DNA of 64,000 bases from positions 558,001 to 622,000 of the forward strand of contig OZ237767.1 of assembly GCA_965178125.1 (NCBI GenBank), written 5' to 3'. The notes under the pieces were generated by a model. It made no database searches. It was not told the origin of the DNA and was given only the letters and a program-made list of their open reading frames with translations. This DNA is from Bilabrum cf. latius (Eukaryota > Bigyra: Bicosoecida > Bigyra > Bicosoecida). The position numbers and the translations under genes are program-made. Shown here one piece after another: positions 45,853-55,870 of this stretch (position 1 is the first letter of the stretch; every line of letters starts with the position of its first letter).

Positions 45853-45877
45853 GCGTTTAAAATGACTTAAATATATA
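45853..45877 (+). promoter_or_regulatory. GTTTAAAATGACTTAAA promoter-like motif
   Basis: GCGTTTAAAATGACTTAAA followed by tatatatt, about 25 bp before the start codon of the 96-residue gene. Confidence 0.65.
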
Positions 45878-45899
45878 TTAACTAACTAATATATATCAA

Positions 45900-46190
45900 A
45901 TGGAAAAGTTAAATAAAATTATTGAGAATCTACCGCCTACACACGATGTCTATATCCAGACAGAAATTGATGGAGTTTTGACCGTAATTTTTACAAACAG
46001 TGATTAGGTAAAAGAAATCACCAAGCAATTAAAAAAAGACAGTAGAGAGAAGCTATTATATCTCAAATATTCAACCTATAAATGTATTATATAGACGAGG
46101 AATAAGTATAGAGATGATGACATTGTACTTCATTATTTGGCTGTTTGTCTGTTAGAAAAGAAACCCATTCAATTATATAAGGCAAGATAA
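45900..46190 (+). CDS. Hypothetical protein, 96 aa
   Basis: Two TAGs read as Gln, stop TAA. Mixed alpha/beta composition (VYIQTEIDGVLTVIFTNSDQ) with a short charged middle part and a hydrophobic C-terminal helix (LHYLAVCLLEKK). No family recognised. It has its own copy of the recurrent promoter-like motif, which supports it as a real gene. Confidence 0.6.
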
Positions 46191-46283
46191 TCATTTTATT
46201 AATTAATATTATGAAATTATTAATTATTATAATCATCTATATCAATAGTGTCTATTTTTTAAGCCCCTTTTTTATAATAAAAC

Positions 46284-46302
46284 GCGTTTAAAATGACTTA
46301 AA
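46284..46302 (+). promoter_or_regulatory. GTTTAAAATGACTTAAA promoter-like motif
   Basis: Exact GCGTTTAAAATGACTTAAA, 29 bp upstream of the cysteine-rich gene. Confidence 0.65.
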
Positions 46303-46331
46303 GATTATATTATATAGATATTATATAGAGA

Positions 46332-46883
46332 ATGTGTAAAAAGTGTATTGAACAAATATAGGAACATACCGGTAATATAAAATGGATGGACATTTAGAAG
46401 AAATTAATTCATATTGGCTCAACCGTTATTCAAGGTGATAAATTGGGTAATTGTATTTGTGGGCACGAGATACGAACCGAGCACGAAATAGAGCATACCC
46501 CTAGTGGATATGTTTTTAAAGTGGGTTCTAGTTGTATAAAGTAGATGATAAAGGATAAAGAAAATCAAATTCGTAAAAAATGTTTATATTAGTGGTGTGG
46601 AATATGTAAAAAAGATGTCGCAAGAGACCGATATAATAAGCACTGTGAAGGAATAAGACATATTGAGTTAGAAAAGAAATAGAAAAAGTTAGAGGAAAAA
46701 AAGAGGAATGAAAAAAGATGTGATGTGTGTCTTTGTAAAATGCTTAGAGGTGATTGGAGGACAACCTGTAAGTCTTGTTATACGATTACAAAATATGGAA
46801 AAAAGGCGTGTAAAAAATGCGGAGTGTCTAGAATTAAAGATATGAAATATTCAATTTGTTATAAATGTCATATTGGTAAATAA
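46332..46883 (+). CDS. Cysteine-rich multi-zinc-ribbon protein
   Basis: 183 residues, several TAGs read as Gln, stop TAA. Seven CxxC or CxC pairs can be seen (CKKC, CICG, CGIC, CDVC with CLC, CKSC, CKKC, CYKC), plus a C-H pair in KKDVARDRYNKHCEGIRH, so it probably binds three or four zinc ions. The linker is a Lys/Glu-rich helix (EKKQKKLEEKKRNEKR). A DNA- or RNA-binding or transcription role is plausible for such a protein but not shown. It is followed by an internal TIR-like module. Confidence 0.68.
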
Positions 46884-47205
46884 TAATTAGATATTAATGA
46901 TAAAATTAATATTTAACATATTGATGATGGGAGTTAGAAGGGGCTATATTACAACCTTCTAAAGTGATGGAACTTTTGGGCTAGAAATACGTTATCAATC
47001 AAATCATCTTCATAAAACTAATCCATCCACGTTTTGCTAAATAATACATATACTAATACGCAATTTGTGGATATAGCCATCGTATGGATTTTAATATAGA
47101 GATAACCATATATATTTTAATATTCTAGCCCTTTTATTAGATGGTCAAGGTGTTCAACTATTAATAAAGATATCATATTTAATATTAGTATAAATATTAA
47201 ATTAT
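46884..47205. other. Intergenic with internal TIR-like module
   Basis: 322 bp between two convergent genes. Module copy 3 fills the middle; the rest is AT-rich and I see no gene. Confidence 0.6.
46930..47090 (-). repeat. TIR-derived module, copy 3
   Basis: Reverse orientation. Carries CTTCTAAAGTGATGGAACTTT, then the pair TCCACGTTTTGCTA and TACGCAATTTGTGGATATA with the same spacer as the terminal repeats (aataatacatatactaa). The ACAAG element next to the pair is missing and replaced by unrelated sequence. Confidence 0.8.
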
Positions 47206-47751
47206 TTAGAAATCTTTTAATGCCTCGTTTAGTTGCTCTCTAAAGGCTTCTTCATCATCATCTTCATCATCTGGTTTCTCAACATTTCTATTATTATCAC
47301 GTTTTTGTTTCTTCTTATTCCTCTTCTTAGTCTTTTTCTTGGGTCTTCTTGGTTCTTCTTCTTCTTCTGGTTCCTCTACTTCCTCGGGTATAAATTGACC
47401 GTATGACAAATTAATATATTTGATGGGTTTGTCCTTCTTTTTAATTGTCATTATGGGGTCTTTACTCTCAAAATTTCCTGTATAATAAATCGGGGGCTCA
47501 CTAGAAAACATATAAATGTATGGAACAAATGGATTTTTGGCACTGTCGGTTTTCATATCAGGGGTTAGATACAAACCATTTAATTCGTCTTCATCCACTA
47601 GTTCAAATTTATCTTCTACGGTATTATTAAAAAATATCCCTTTAAAAGTCTTAAAGAAGAATTGATTAATATATTTCTTGGCTTTCTTTACGGCTCCTTC
47701 TTCTAAAAGTTCCATTAATTCGCTTGGTTCATAACTCTAAAATTTTGACAT
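47206..47751 (-). CDS. Hypothetical protein with acidic and basic low-complexity tail
   Basis: 181 residues, one TAG read as Gln at residue 5, stop TAA. Starts MSKFQSYEPSELMELLEEG. The first 125 residues look folded (KTFKGIFFNNTVEDKFELVD, then YIYMFSSEPPIYYTGNFES). A Glu/Pro-rich stretch and a Lys-rich block (KKKTKKRNKKKQKR) follow, then an acidic C-terminus. Function unknown. It shares a divergent promoter region with the gene at 47844. Confidence 0.65.
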
Positions 47752-47779
47752 TCTATATATATTATAATAAAATAAAATC

Positions 47780-47798
47780 TTTAAGTCATTTTAAACGC
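47780..47798 (-). promoter_or_regulatory. GTTTAAAATGACTTAAA promoter-like motif (minus strand)
   Basis: On the minus strand GCGTTTAAAATGACTTAAA, 28 bp before the start of the 47206-47751 gene. Identical to the copy at 46284. Confidence 0.65.
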
Positions 47799-47818
47799 GT
47801 CTATTTGGCTTAAAAATA

Positions 47819-47843
47819 AAATATCTATAGTATATATATAAAA
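47819..47843 (+). promoter_or_regulatory. TCTA-type promoter-like motif
   Basis: AATATCTATAGTATATATATA directly before the start codon; nearly the same as the sequence before the major capsid gene. Confidence 0.6.
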
Positions 47844-48188
47844 ATGGTTAAATTACGTGATATTCAAATTGTTAGAACTCAACTTATTAAAAACAATAAG
47901 CCCGTATATAATTTCGTGTTCCCTCCTCGTCCAGATGATAATGGATTTAATGATTTAGAAATGAAGACTTTATTAAAAAAATATATCTAGAGGTTATTAA
48001 AACAAAAGCCCCATTTAAAGAATTATGATGCGTATGTTAGCTCTCTCTACCCCATAGGCTGGCGAACTGGTTCACCATTTAAATTAAAGGATGATGTAAT
48101 GTTATTCAGTCCTTCTTCTCGCTATACCTTCTTAAGTGATGAGCAAGTGAAGAGATTTATATTAATCCTCACTGCTCCGAAACAATAA
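47844..48188 (+). CDS. Small hypothetical protein, 114 aa
   Basis: Two TAGs read as Gln, stop TAA. Begins MVKLRDIQIVRTQLIKNNKP and has a mixed strand/helix pattern, ending VKRFILILTAPKQ. Not recognised. The capsid-type promoter motif upstream suggests that it is expressed together with virion genes, so a structural role is possible. Confidence 0.6.
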
Positions 48189-48218
48189 TTACATTTTATA
48201 ATTTAAACTTTATAATAT

Positions 48219-48240
48219 GTGTTTAAAATGGCTTAAAAAT
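48219..48240 (+). promoter_or_regulatory. GTTTAAAATGGCTTAAA promoter-like motif
   Basis: GTGTTTAAAATGGCTTAAAAAT, 26 bp before the polymerase gene. Confidence 0.65.
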
Positions 48241-48266
48241 ATATTAAATATAATATACTATAGGAA

Positions 48267-49766
48267 ATGATAAATTACGAAAATGTGTTAAATCAATTAA
48301 ATATATGCTTTGGTAAAAAGTATGATAACCCCATTCAATCCGTAAAGTATCTAGAAAAGGTATTTAACGGTAAGCCCATAACTACAAAGAACCTTTATAA
48401 ACTTGTTTCAGGTCTAAAAATGGATATAGAGATTAGAGAGAAAGACGATATAAAGGTCTATTATCTAAGTAGGAAAAAAGAGAGTTTTAAAAGGGTTTGT
48501 TTAGAATATAAAGATGGTTCATTTAAAGCCGTCTAGAGGATGAAACCTTTATTTGTGCGGTGCCATAAATCTATGGTTGTTAAATTAACCGATAAAGCCG
48601 AAATAATTGAAAAAGATAAATATAGAGTTGAGAGCCTGACCGATTATCATTCAAAGAAATATTATCTTCATTACACCATTCACGAATGCCCAGAGGATGA
48701 AGATATCAAAGAATGGAGCTTAAGGCTGAGTATAGCAAGTGATGAATTACACGACGAGAACCCATCATTAGATGTAATGAAATATGGAATCAGACAAACA
48801 GCCCTTCATTTCTTTACAATGTTTAATATGATGATAGATAGCCCACCAGATATAACCCCAGAGGAAGCGGTATTTATTGAAGGTTCAACGCGTGGCGGGA
48901 TTCAATATCACAAGAAGGGACAATATGAGGAGTTTATCACCTACGATATAAATAGTCATTACCCCGCCATTATGTCATCTAATTCACTACTACCATATGG
49001 AAATCCTATTTATAAAACAATTGATAATAAATATATAAATAATAAAAACGAAATAGGGATTTATAAATGTAAGGTAAGCCGTGGAAAATGCGACCCGAAT
49101 ATCTTTCAAATGATGAAGGTATTTGAAAATGAATTTACTTATTATGTCTTTACAGATATGAATATGTTTGTTAAATATGGTTGTGAGATAGAGATGTCAA
49201 GCGACGAATTTAATTTTATGACCTATGATAAATATATCAAAAGTGAAACACTTTTTAAATCCTATGTCTCAATGTTCTACAAATTAAAAAGCAAATCATA
49301 TCTAGCAAAAGAAATATTAAATTCATTATGGGGTAAATTATGTAGTTCCTCTAAAAAGACAATTACATCAAAAGACGATAAAAAAATAAATATAGATAAA
49401 TTTGATATTGACCGTGTAGAAATGGATAATGACGGAGAATTTATTTATCATTTGAAACATAAAGTACCCTTTAAATATAGCTGGGGAAAATTGAAACCTT
49501 TTATTCTGGCATATGGAAGACAACGATTGATGAAGAAAGTGAATAAGAACAACGCTAAACATATTATACGAATTCACACCGACAGTATCACATTTAACAA
49601 AAGATTAAATTTTAAAGTAGGTAAAGAATTAGGTGAATATAAAAAAGAATAGATAAATGAAGAAGGATAGAAATTAATTATCCACGGATAGAATGATTTA
49701 ATGGTCGTAAATGAAAAAGAAGAAATTATATCAAGGAAAGGAAAAAAAGGCGGTTTAATGCTTTGA
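48267..49766 (+). CDS. PolB: Short family B DNA polymerase
   Basis: 499 residues, four TAGs read as Gln, stop TGA. Polymerase motifs are clear: motif A YDINSHYPAIM (Asp227), motif B KEILNSLWGKL (residues 348-357) and motif C RIHTDSI (Asp439; the usual preceding Asp is His). STRGGIQYH before motif A resembles the YxGG element of protein-primed polymerases. The N-terminal 200 residues show no recognisable 3'-5' exonuclease motifs (no DxE of Exo I), so proofreading is probably absent. The enzyme is shorter than phi29-type polymerases. Together with the primase-helicase it should replicate the genome; whether priming is by protein or by RNA/DNA primers is open. TAG at 48534 joins two parts that would be separate genes under the standard code. 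Confidence 0.88.
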
Positions 49767-49793
49767 ATTAAATATTTATTAATTATATAATAT

Positions 49794-49952
49794 ATGATTA
49801 ATATTATTAGTAATATCTTTGTTTAGTATGCTATTAAGAAGGCATTAAAGAAGGTAAAAAATAAATTAATGAAGAATCCAAATAATAAAAGACTCTATGA
49901 AGAATATAGAAAAAAAACGGCTCACGCAATTAAAAAATTATCATTTTATTAA
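49794..49952 (+). CDS. Very small basic protein, 52 aa
   Basis: MINIISNIFVQYAIKKALKK, then a Lys-rich helix; one TAG read as Gln, stop TAA. The N-terminal helix is amphipathic to hydrophobic. Lies between the polymerase and the next gene in the same direction with 27 and 8 bp gaps, which favours a real small gene. No function can be assigned. Confidence 0.5.
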
Positions 49953-49960
49953 TTATATAG

Positions 49961-50668
49961 ATGAATGATAATATACCTAATTATGTTAATAGTCCTAAAT
50001 TATGGCGTCAGGCAGTTGAGAAAGTAAATAGAACGTATAAAAAGCCTTCAGCTTATCGTTCATTAGCATATTTTGCTCGTTATAAAAAACTAGGGGGGAC
50101 ATATGATAAAATTAAATTAAATGAAGCATAGAAAAATTTACGACGATGGAAATTAGAGGATTGGAAGAATTAGAAGGGAGAAAAGGGATATTAGGAAAAA
50201 GGAGATATATATAGACCCACTAAAAGAATAAATAAAGAGACCCCTTTAACCTTTGGAGAATTAGACACGGAAGAAATAGAGGAAGCAATGAAGGAAAAAT
50301 TTAATAACGGACACGTGAAATCATTTAGACCTAAACCAGTTTTTAATTTATATAAATCAACTAAATCAAATAAAAAATATATGATTAAAGTAGTTCAAGG
50401 TAATAATATTCTGTTTACTGTTCATTTTGGTGGAATTAAGAATGATGGTACCCCTTATATGGACTTTATACAATATTATAATAAAGATGGAGAGAAGGAA
50501 GCAAACCGTAAAAAGAAAAATTATATTAAAAGACATTCAATAAATGAAGACTTTAAAGACTATAAATCCCCCGCTTTTTGGTCTAGGTTTGTATTATGGA
50601 ATGAACCAACATTAAAAGATAGCTTTATGGACGCCGTAGATAGAGCTAAAAAATTAATGAAAGTTTAA
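49961..50668 (+). CDS. DUF5754-like protein
   Basis: 235 residues, three to four TAGs read as Gln, stop TAA. The N-terminus (WRQAVEKVNRTYKKPSAYRS, then YFARYKKLGG) is basic. The C-terminal 100 residues have the layout of DUF5754, a small domain from large DNA viruses and virophages: KKYMIKVVQGNNILFTVHFGG, DFIQYYNKDGEKE, YIKRHSINEDF, then FWSRFVLWNEPTL. The role of this domain is not known. Family assignment is from memory of the motif order and needs a profile search. Confidence 0.65.
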
Positions 50669-50721
50669 TATTATAGGTTTGATATAAGTTTTAGTTTTTC
50701 TCTTATTTATATATACAAAAA

Positions 50722-51243
50722 ATGAGCTTAGCAAGATTATCGCAACCTAATGATATATCTATTCAATGTAAGAATGTCGCAACTGGTAGATTAGATAGTA
50801 GTGGTCTATATGTAAATGCTGTTGTGAATAGTAGTGATGTAGTTGTTAGCAACGCAGGATTACATCTTGACAGTAAGGGTATTTCTTACATCACTTCGGG
50901 TCAAGCTTTACGATTCGGTGCCAATACCGCATCTGCTGGTTTAGTTATGAGTTTTGATGAAGACGGTCACGAATGTGATTTAACCGTAAAAGGTGAAGTA
51001 GTAGCAAATAACACCGTAGCGCATAAAGGAAGGGTAAATTGGAGTGGTGGAGGTGCTACTGAATTCGCTAGTGTTCCGGGTATGACTTCTAGTGATTTGG
51101 TTTTTATTACTACAATCACCCCCGCCAGTGAGCCGGTTGAATTTTCCCACGTAGTAGCAGGAACCGATGGATTTACGATTCATTTAACGGGTGGTAATTC
51201 CTCTAATGATTGGTCGGCTAATTGGATGGTTATTAAAGGTTGA
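50722..51243 (+). CDS. Fibre or tail-spike-like structural protein
   Basis: 173 residues, no TAG, stop TGA. Composition is Ser/Val/Gly/Asn-rich and strand-rich throughout, as in trimeric fibre proteins, for example DSSGLYVNAVVNSSDVVVSN and GTDGFTIHLTGGNSSNDW, ending NWMVIKG like the C-terminal head of many viral fibres. It might project from the penton. No sequence family is recognised, so the call rests on composition and pattern. Confidence 0.5.
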   Translation: MSLARLSQPNDISIQCKNVATGRLDSSGLYVNAVVNSSDVVVSNAGLHLDSKGISYITSGQALRFGANTASAGLVMSFDEDGHECDLTVKGEVVANNTVAHKGRVNWSGGGATEFASVPGMTSSDLVFITTITPASEPVEFSHVVAGTDGFTIHLTGGNSSNDWSANWMVIKG

Positions 51244-51285
51244 AAAATCTTTTTATTTATAAAAAAAATAAATAAATAGATAAAT

Positions 51286-51588
51286 TTAAATTGATATCTC
51301 CGGTGGTTTAATCCCGCTATTAAGCAGGGTTTGATTAAGTTTCTTGATATATTCCTCTAGTATATCCTTTTTTGGTTCTTTGAGATTTTTTTGGTGTTTC
51401 TTCGTTCGTTCGTGTCTCGTTCTGTCCTTCCTTCTATAATAACAATCACACACATCGCATTTAACTTTTTCATTTCCTCTAGCTAAATATTTTTTATTCC
51501 ATTTGTCTTTGTTTGTTTTGTAATATTCCTACATATAATTAATTTTTGGTTGCTCCTCTGTATTGCTTGAACTCTAAATATCGCTCAT
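51286..51588 (-). CDS. Small C2H2 zinc-finger protein
   Basis: 100 residues, two TAGs read as Gln, stop TAA. A single finger KCDVCDCYYRRKDRTRHERTKKH is flanked by charged helices. The finger resembles that at the C-terminus of the GIY-YIG protein (both have a RxH-R/E-RTKK end). Probably a small DNA- or RNA-binding regulator. It lies between the fibre-like gene (convergent) and the primase-helicase (same strand, upstream of it on the minus strand). Confidence 0.65.
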
Positions 51589-51615
51589 CACTATATATTA
51601 TATAAATATATAATG

Positions 51616-51634
51616 TTTAAGTTATTTTAAACAC
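51616..51634 (-). promoter_or_regulatory. GTTTAAAATAACTTAAA promoter-like motif (minus strand)
   Basis: On the minus strand GTGTTTAAAATAACTTAAA, 27 bp upstream of the small zinc-finger gene. Confidence 0.6.
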
Positions 51635-51646
51635 ATAAAAAAGGTA

Positions 51647-54424
51647 TTAAATATTCTGATCTAATCGTTCGTTGGATTCCTTGTATATGTCCTTCATTTC
51701 GGGATACTAATATTTATAAACTTCATCAAATAATTCTTTCTCCTTGGTGAATTTAATTCTTAATTCTCTATCCTTTTTATCCTTTTTATTCCCCATACTC
51801 CAGGAGGTTTTAATATTTCCAAATAACTACTTATATAATTTTACTATTGCCCCGTGTAATTCACTATCGGTTTCTATTGGCTTCTATAATCTCGCCCCGC
51901 TTACTTCTACATATCTTTTACCCATTTCTATATATTTAATGGATTTCTCATTTTTACGTGTATAACTTAAATCAAATTTATTCAATTTAAGCGTCTATAA
52001 CATCTCCTACAATATGATTATTTTATTCTTTGTACTTTTTGCTTTCTCATCCTTAAAATCCTTTCTATCCTTTAATTCTGTCATTAGTTTATATTTATCT
52101 TTTCTCTTAAAATTAGCATAATTAAAATAATTCATTAATTTGTAATTATCAATTAATAACATTTTAATATCCTCCGTTATGGCTGTCTCTGGTAGCCCTA
52201 AAATTTCAATTCTTCTTTTTATATGGTCGTTCTCTACATCAAATGAATCAATCTATTCTTGTAGTACCTCCATTGTCGCCTCTTTCATCTGCTATTTATT
52301 CATTCGTTGTGGTAATTCCTTATCCACCTATACATCGGCACCCCTGTTTTTAAGAATAAGCTATAAATGAATATATTTATTTGTTTCGTATGTATCACAT
52401 TTGAAATTATATAATTTCTTGAGTGGTAAATAAACCTTATATGATGCCTCTATCATTGCTTTATGGGCTATCTCTTCATCATCTTCTCCCTCAAAAATAT
52501 CAATGTCAATATCATTCTCCTACATTATCCTTTTTTCGTATTTTTCTAATTTAGTATATAAATCTGTCTATGCGTTAATTTCCATATTTAAGGTCGTCTA
52601 TACCTCCTTTAAATTCTCATATCTTGGATAAATGGATTTTACATCTTCAAAATATATATTCATATATTCGGGATTTCTACATCTTGCCAGTTGCTACATC
52701 ATCTACGGCGGTAGAATCGTTTTTCCTTTATATAATCCATACACTGGGCGCTCCATTACACTATCTAATCCGTAAATGACTTTAGGACTAAATATAATTT
52801 TATCATATTTATCTAAGCTCACATCCTCATCAGGTAATAAATCACTAGTAATTAATTTAACGTCCTCTATACCATCTTTACATAACATTTTATAAAATGT
52901 ATCTGCGTTCTTCTTGCTATCACACGCCAGTATAAATTTATCTTCACTTTTTAATTTATCGTAAAATTTCTATTGGTCTTTTTCAAAATATACTTTTACG
53001 TCCTTAAAATGCTTATATTTATTCTTAATGAAGCTAAATTCTACTCCAGCACATTTTAAAAATTTCATCGCTATCTGGGATATGTCAGCATCTACAGCAA
53101 TAAACTATTTACACGTCCTTATCATTTTTAAAATAATAAATAATACAAGAACCCTATTATTATTCATCGTGGTAGAACTTAATATATGCTCTATAATGCT
53201 ATTGAATTCATCCAAAAATACGATGTATTTAGAAAAATCATAATTCACAATTTGGGGGATACTTTCCGGCGTAATAATAAGAGACTATCCAAAATCAAAA
53301 GTTTTATTCTGGTAGAACTCACATTTAATATCTTCATTTAAAAAGCTCTCGTATTGCTCTGTGCCTAAACATACACGGGATACAATGGATAAGAACGGCG
53401 TTTGAACCTGTTTAATGTATTTCTTAAATGCTGTTGTTTTACCTGTTCCTGTATCACTTTTTACCACATAATTATATTCATATTTAAAAAATCGTTCGGG
53501 CTTCTCTATATCATCTAATTTAGGTTTATTAATTTCTGTATACCCGTTAATATTCTCGTCATAAGGACGATAATAACACTTTGAAATATACTTATCTTTC
53601 ACAAATGCCTTTAAACTTTTATCATTCTAAATTATTGAATTAACTAAATTAAAGGTTTTTAACTTATCAAAATAATGGATAGAGTTCCACACCTTGTTAT
53701 TTTTGTGGTAGTCGTATTTATTGCCCTTCTTGCTCCACTCCTACCACTCCTTCTTAAATCCTAAATATTTACTCGCTAGGGTTGCTTTATACCAATCACT
53801 ATAATTATTTAAATATTTCTTATCTAGTCTATTTAATATAATTGACCAGTCTTTACCATTTAAAATGAATTTCATCATACAGTTATTCACATCTTGATTA
53901 TCAATTTTTGATATCCTTTTACTCGCCCCTTTTACGTTGGATTTCTTAGAGGATTTAATAATATACTTTTCATAAAATTTATAAAGCTCCTTAGGACATT
54001 TTTTTATTTCTACATTATTAATAACTTCGTATTTTGACCCATTTATGCCACTTGGTGGTGCCACTACATAAGCCCCATCATTCCTAATATCAACGTCAAT
54101 ATCTCTATTGGTGGTAGTTAATATATTCTAATCATATTTAAAATATAGATGATACCCTCCACCCGCTGTTTTAACCGTGAATGTGTTGAACCGCTTCACA
54201 AAGTCATCTGAAAATTTCTTGATGAATAAATGCTCCTTCTTATCGCTCCATTTATATGAATCAATATCAAACACGGTTATATTATTAATTTCTCCGGTGA
54301 TAATAGCCATATTCTGATTATTAAATCGTTTAGGCTCGGGTTTGGTGAGATATCGCCAGCTTTTAACATCAGGTATTTTTTGATTGTGCTTGATGGGGAA
54401 ACTAACGAGGTTTTTATTATTCAT
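51647..54424 (-). CDS. Primase-polymerase fused to UL9-like superfamily 2 helicase
   Basis: 925 residues, more than a dozen TAGs read as Gln, stop TAA. The N-terminal 130 residues are an archaeo-eukaryotic primase (prim-pol) domain: catalytic D53 and D55 in VFDIDSYKW, H92 in GGGYHLYFKY, D112 in IDVDIRNDGAYVVAPPS. The helicase part has Walker A SDTGTGKTTAF (Lys329), VSRVCLG (motif Ia), motif II IVFLDEFNSI (Asp405) with the following ILSSTTMNNNR, and FIAVDADIS, a set typical of herpesvirus UL9-type origin-binding helicases rather than D5-like SF3 helicases. The last 300 residues are charged and helical. It supplies primer synthesis and unwinding for viral replication. TAG breaks it into five short frames under the standard code. 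Confidence 0.88.
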
Positions 54425-54450
54425 TTTCTATATATATTATTAGAAATATA

Positions 54451-54472
54451 TTTTTAAACTATTTTAAACGCC
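54451..54472 (-). promoter_or_regulatory. GTTTAAAATAGTTTAAA promoter-like motif (minus strand)
   Basis: On the minus strand GGCGTTTAAAATAGTTTAAAAA, about 27 bp before the primase-helicase start. Confidence 0.6.
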
Positions 54473-54582
54473 ATATTTAATTATAGAGGGCTTAAAGGGG
54501 CTATAATAATTAATGAAGGTAAAAGGTGATTTTTGCCATTTAGCCCTAAAAAATAGATTGTGATATGAATGGTGTATTTTAA

Positions 54583-54720
54583 CACCTTCTAAAGTGATGG
54601 AACTATTTTTAAAAATTATCTAAAGGTCCCATACCACCTTCACAAGAGGCCCTACATCCACGTTTTGCTAGAAATACTATATAATTATACGCAATTTGTG
54701 GATATAGCCATCGTATAGAT
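54583..54720 (-). repeat. TIR-derived module, copy 4
   Basis: Reverse orientation: CCTTCTAAAGTGATGGAACT, CCTTCACAAGAGGCC, then TACATCCACGTTTTGCTA and TACGCAATTTGTGGATATA separated by gaaatactatataatta. Closest to copy 2. Confidence 0.85.
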
Positions 54721-54787
54721 TTTAATATAGCGGTTATATTAAAATATTTTATTAAATTCTAGCCCGTTTATTAAGTTGTAGGGGCTT

Positions 54788-55558
54788 TTAATTATAGATA
54801 TCTTGTAGTTTTTCGTGTTCGGCCTTCACATCAAGGGTCAAATATACCCGGCTATTCCAAAACTCAGGGCTGTTGATATCATCGCTATTATTAATATTAT
54901 AATTCCTTTTTATTTTTGATATCATAATTTGTAATTTACGAGGGCTAAACTATTTCTTAAGAGCCTCTACATCGGGTAAATTAATTTCACCAAAAAATAC
55001 ATCATTTCCATTTACGGACACTTTATACCTATAGTCTCCGTCTTCTAGCCTTTCTAGGTCTCCTATTATTTGTTTCTCTTCCTCAGGTATCATTTCATCA
55101 TCACTTTCTGCTTCTATCTAGTCTTGTTCGGTACTAACGCTGTTTATTTCACTTTCACTGTCAGGCTCCATACCGGTAAATTTTTCATCTATTGCGGTCT
55201 ATCTAATTAATTCTGGCGGTTGTAAATCATCTACATCATTATAAATTTTATTATTCTGTGGTTTATAGTCATTAAATTTATCTAGAATGTATGTTTGGTT
55301 AATTTCAAGCTGGTCGTTATTATCGTGTTGTATCTTCTGTTTCTCTTCTTTCTTGGGTTTTTTGACGGCTTTTTTCTCTTTAATATCACTAACTATATTT
55401 TTATTAATTAATTTAGACGTGGAAAACCTTCCACCTAAATCTACATACGTAGTAATGGTCTCTAAAATTTTTTGCGTACTATCTGTAATATGGTCTGTAG
55501 CCTTATAAATCTGCTTCATTAGGACGGGATTTTCAATGACATAATTATTAAAGTTCAT
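54788..55558 (-). CDS. Hypothetical protein with acidic middle region
   Basis: 256 residues, two TAGs read as Gln, stop TAA. The N-terminus is helical (MNFNNYVIENPVLMKQIYKA), followed by a Lys-rich stretch (KKAVKKPKKEEKQK), an acidic linker (EAESDDEMIPEEE) and a folded-looking C-terminal 90 residues (DYRYKVSVNGNDVFFGEINL). No family recognised. The acidic/basic composition would fit a regulatory or virion-associated protein. Confidence 0.6.
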
Positions 55559-55870
55559 ATCTATAATACTAAGTTATAATTTTTGAGTTTTAAAAAAACG
55601 CTTAGAGGTGGGGGGGTTATGTGGGGGTTATCCCTAGCCTTTAGGCTAGGGTTATGGGTCTGGCTTCAATTATTCAATCCAATTCTCCTTCCTTTGCGGT
55701 TCCATCCGTCAGTTTATACCCTCCTGCCCTACATTTTCATCACTTCCTCGTGCTGGAACTTCTCACTGCTACCACTGGAATCGGCTATCGTCTACCACCT
55801 TCTCATCTTCATCTTCGGAACCTGTGCTACGCCAAAATTTATCTGGACCACACATAAAACACATAAAACA
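55559..55870. other. Leader region of the cargo segment
   Basis: 312 bp where composition changes from AT-rich to about half GC. It contains a G-run, a perfect hairpin (55632-55651) and no convincing gene. It likely holds the promoter of the 55871 gene. Confidence 0.45.
55632..55651. promoter_or_regulatory. Perfect hairpin
   Basis: CCCTAGCC TTTA GGCTAGGG: 8-bp arms and 4-base loop, at the point where base composition changes. Confidence 0.6.

Larger units (their letters stand above)
54425..54787. other. Intergenic with internal TIR-like module
   Basis: 363 bp between two minus-strand genes. Contains the primase promoter motif (54451-54472) and module copy 4; no gene seen. Confidence 0.6.

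Noticed and set aside
48267-49766. Polymerase as two separate or pseudogenised genes
   Set aside because: The two frames are in phase and joined by a single TAG; with TAG as Gln the gene is intact, like all other viral genes.
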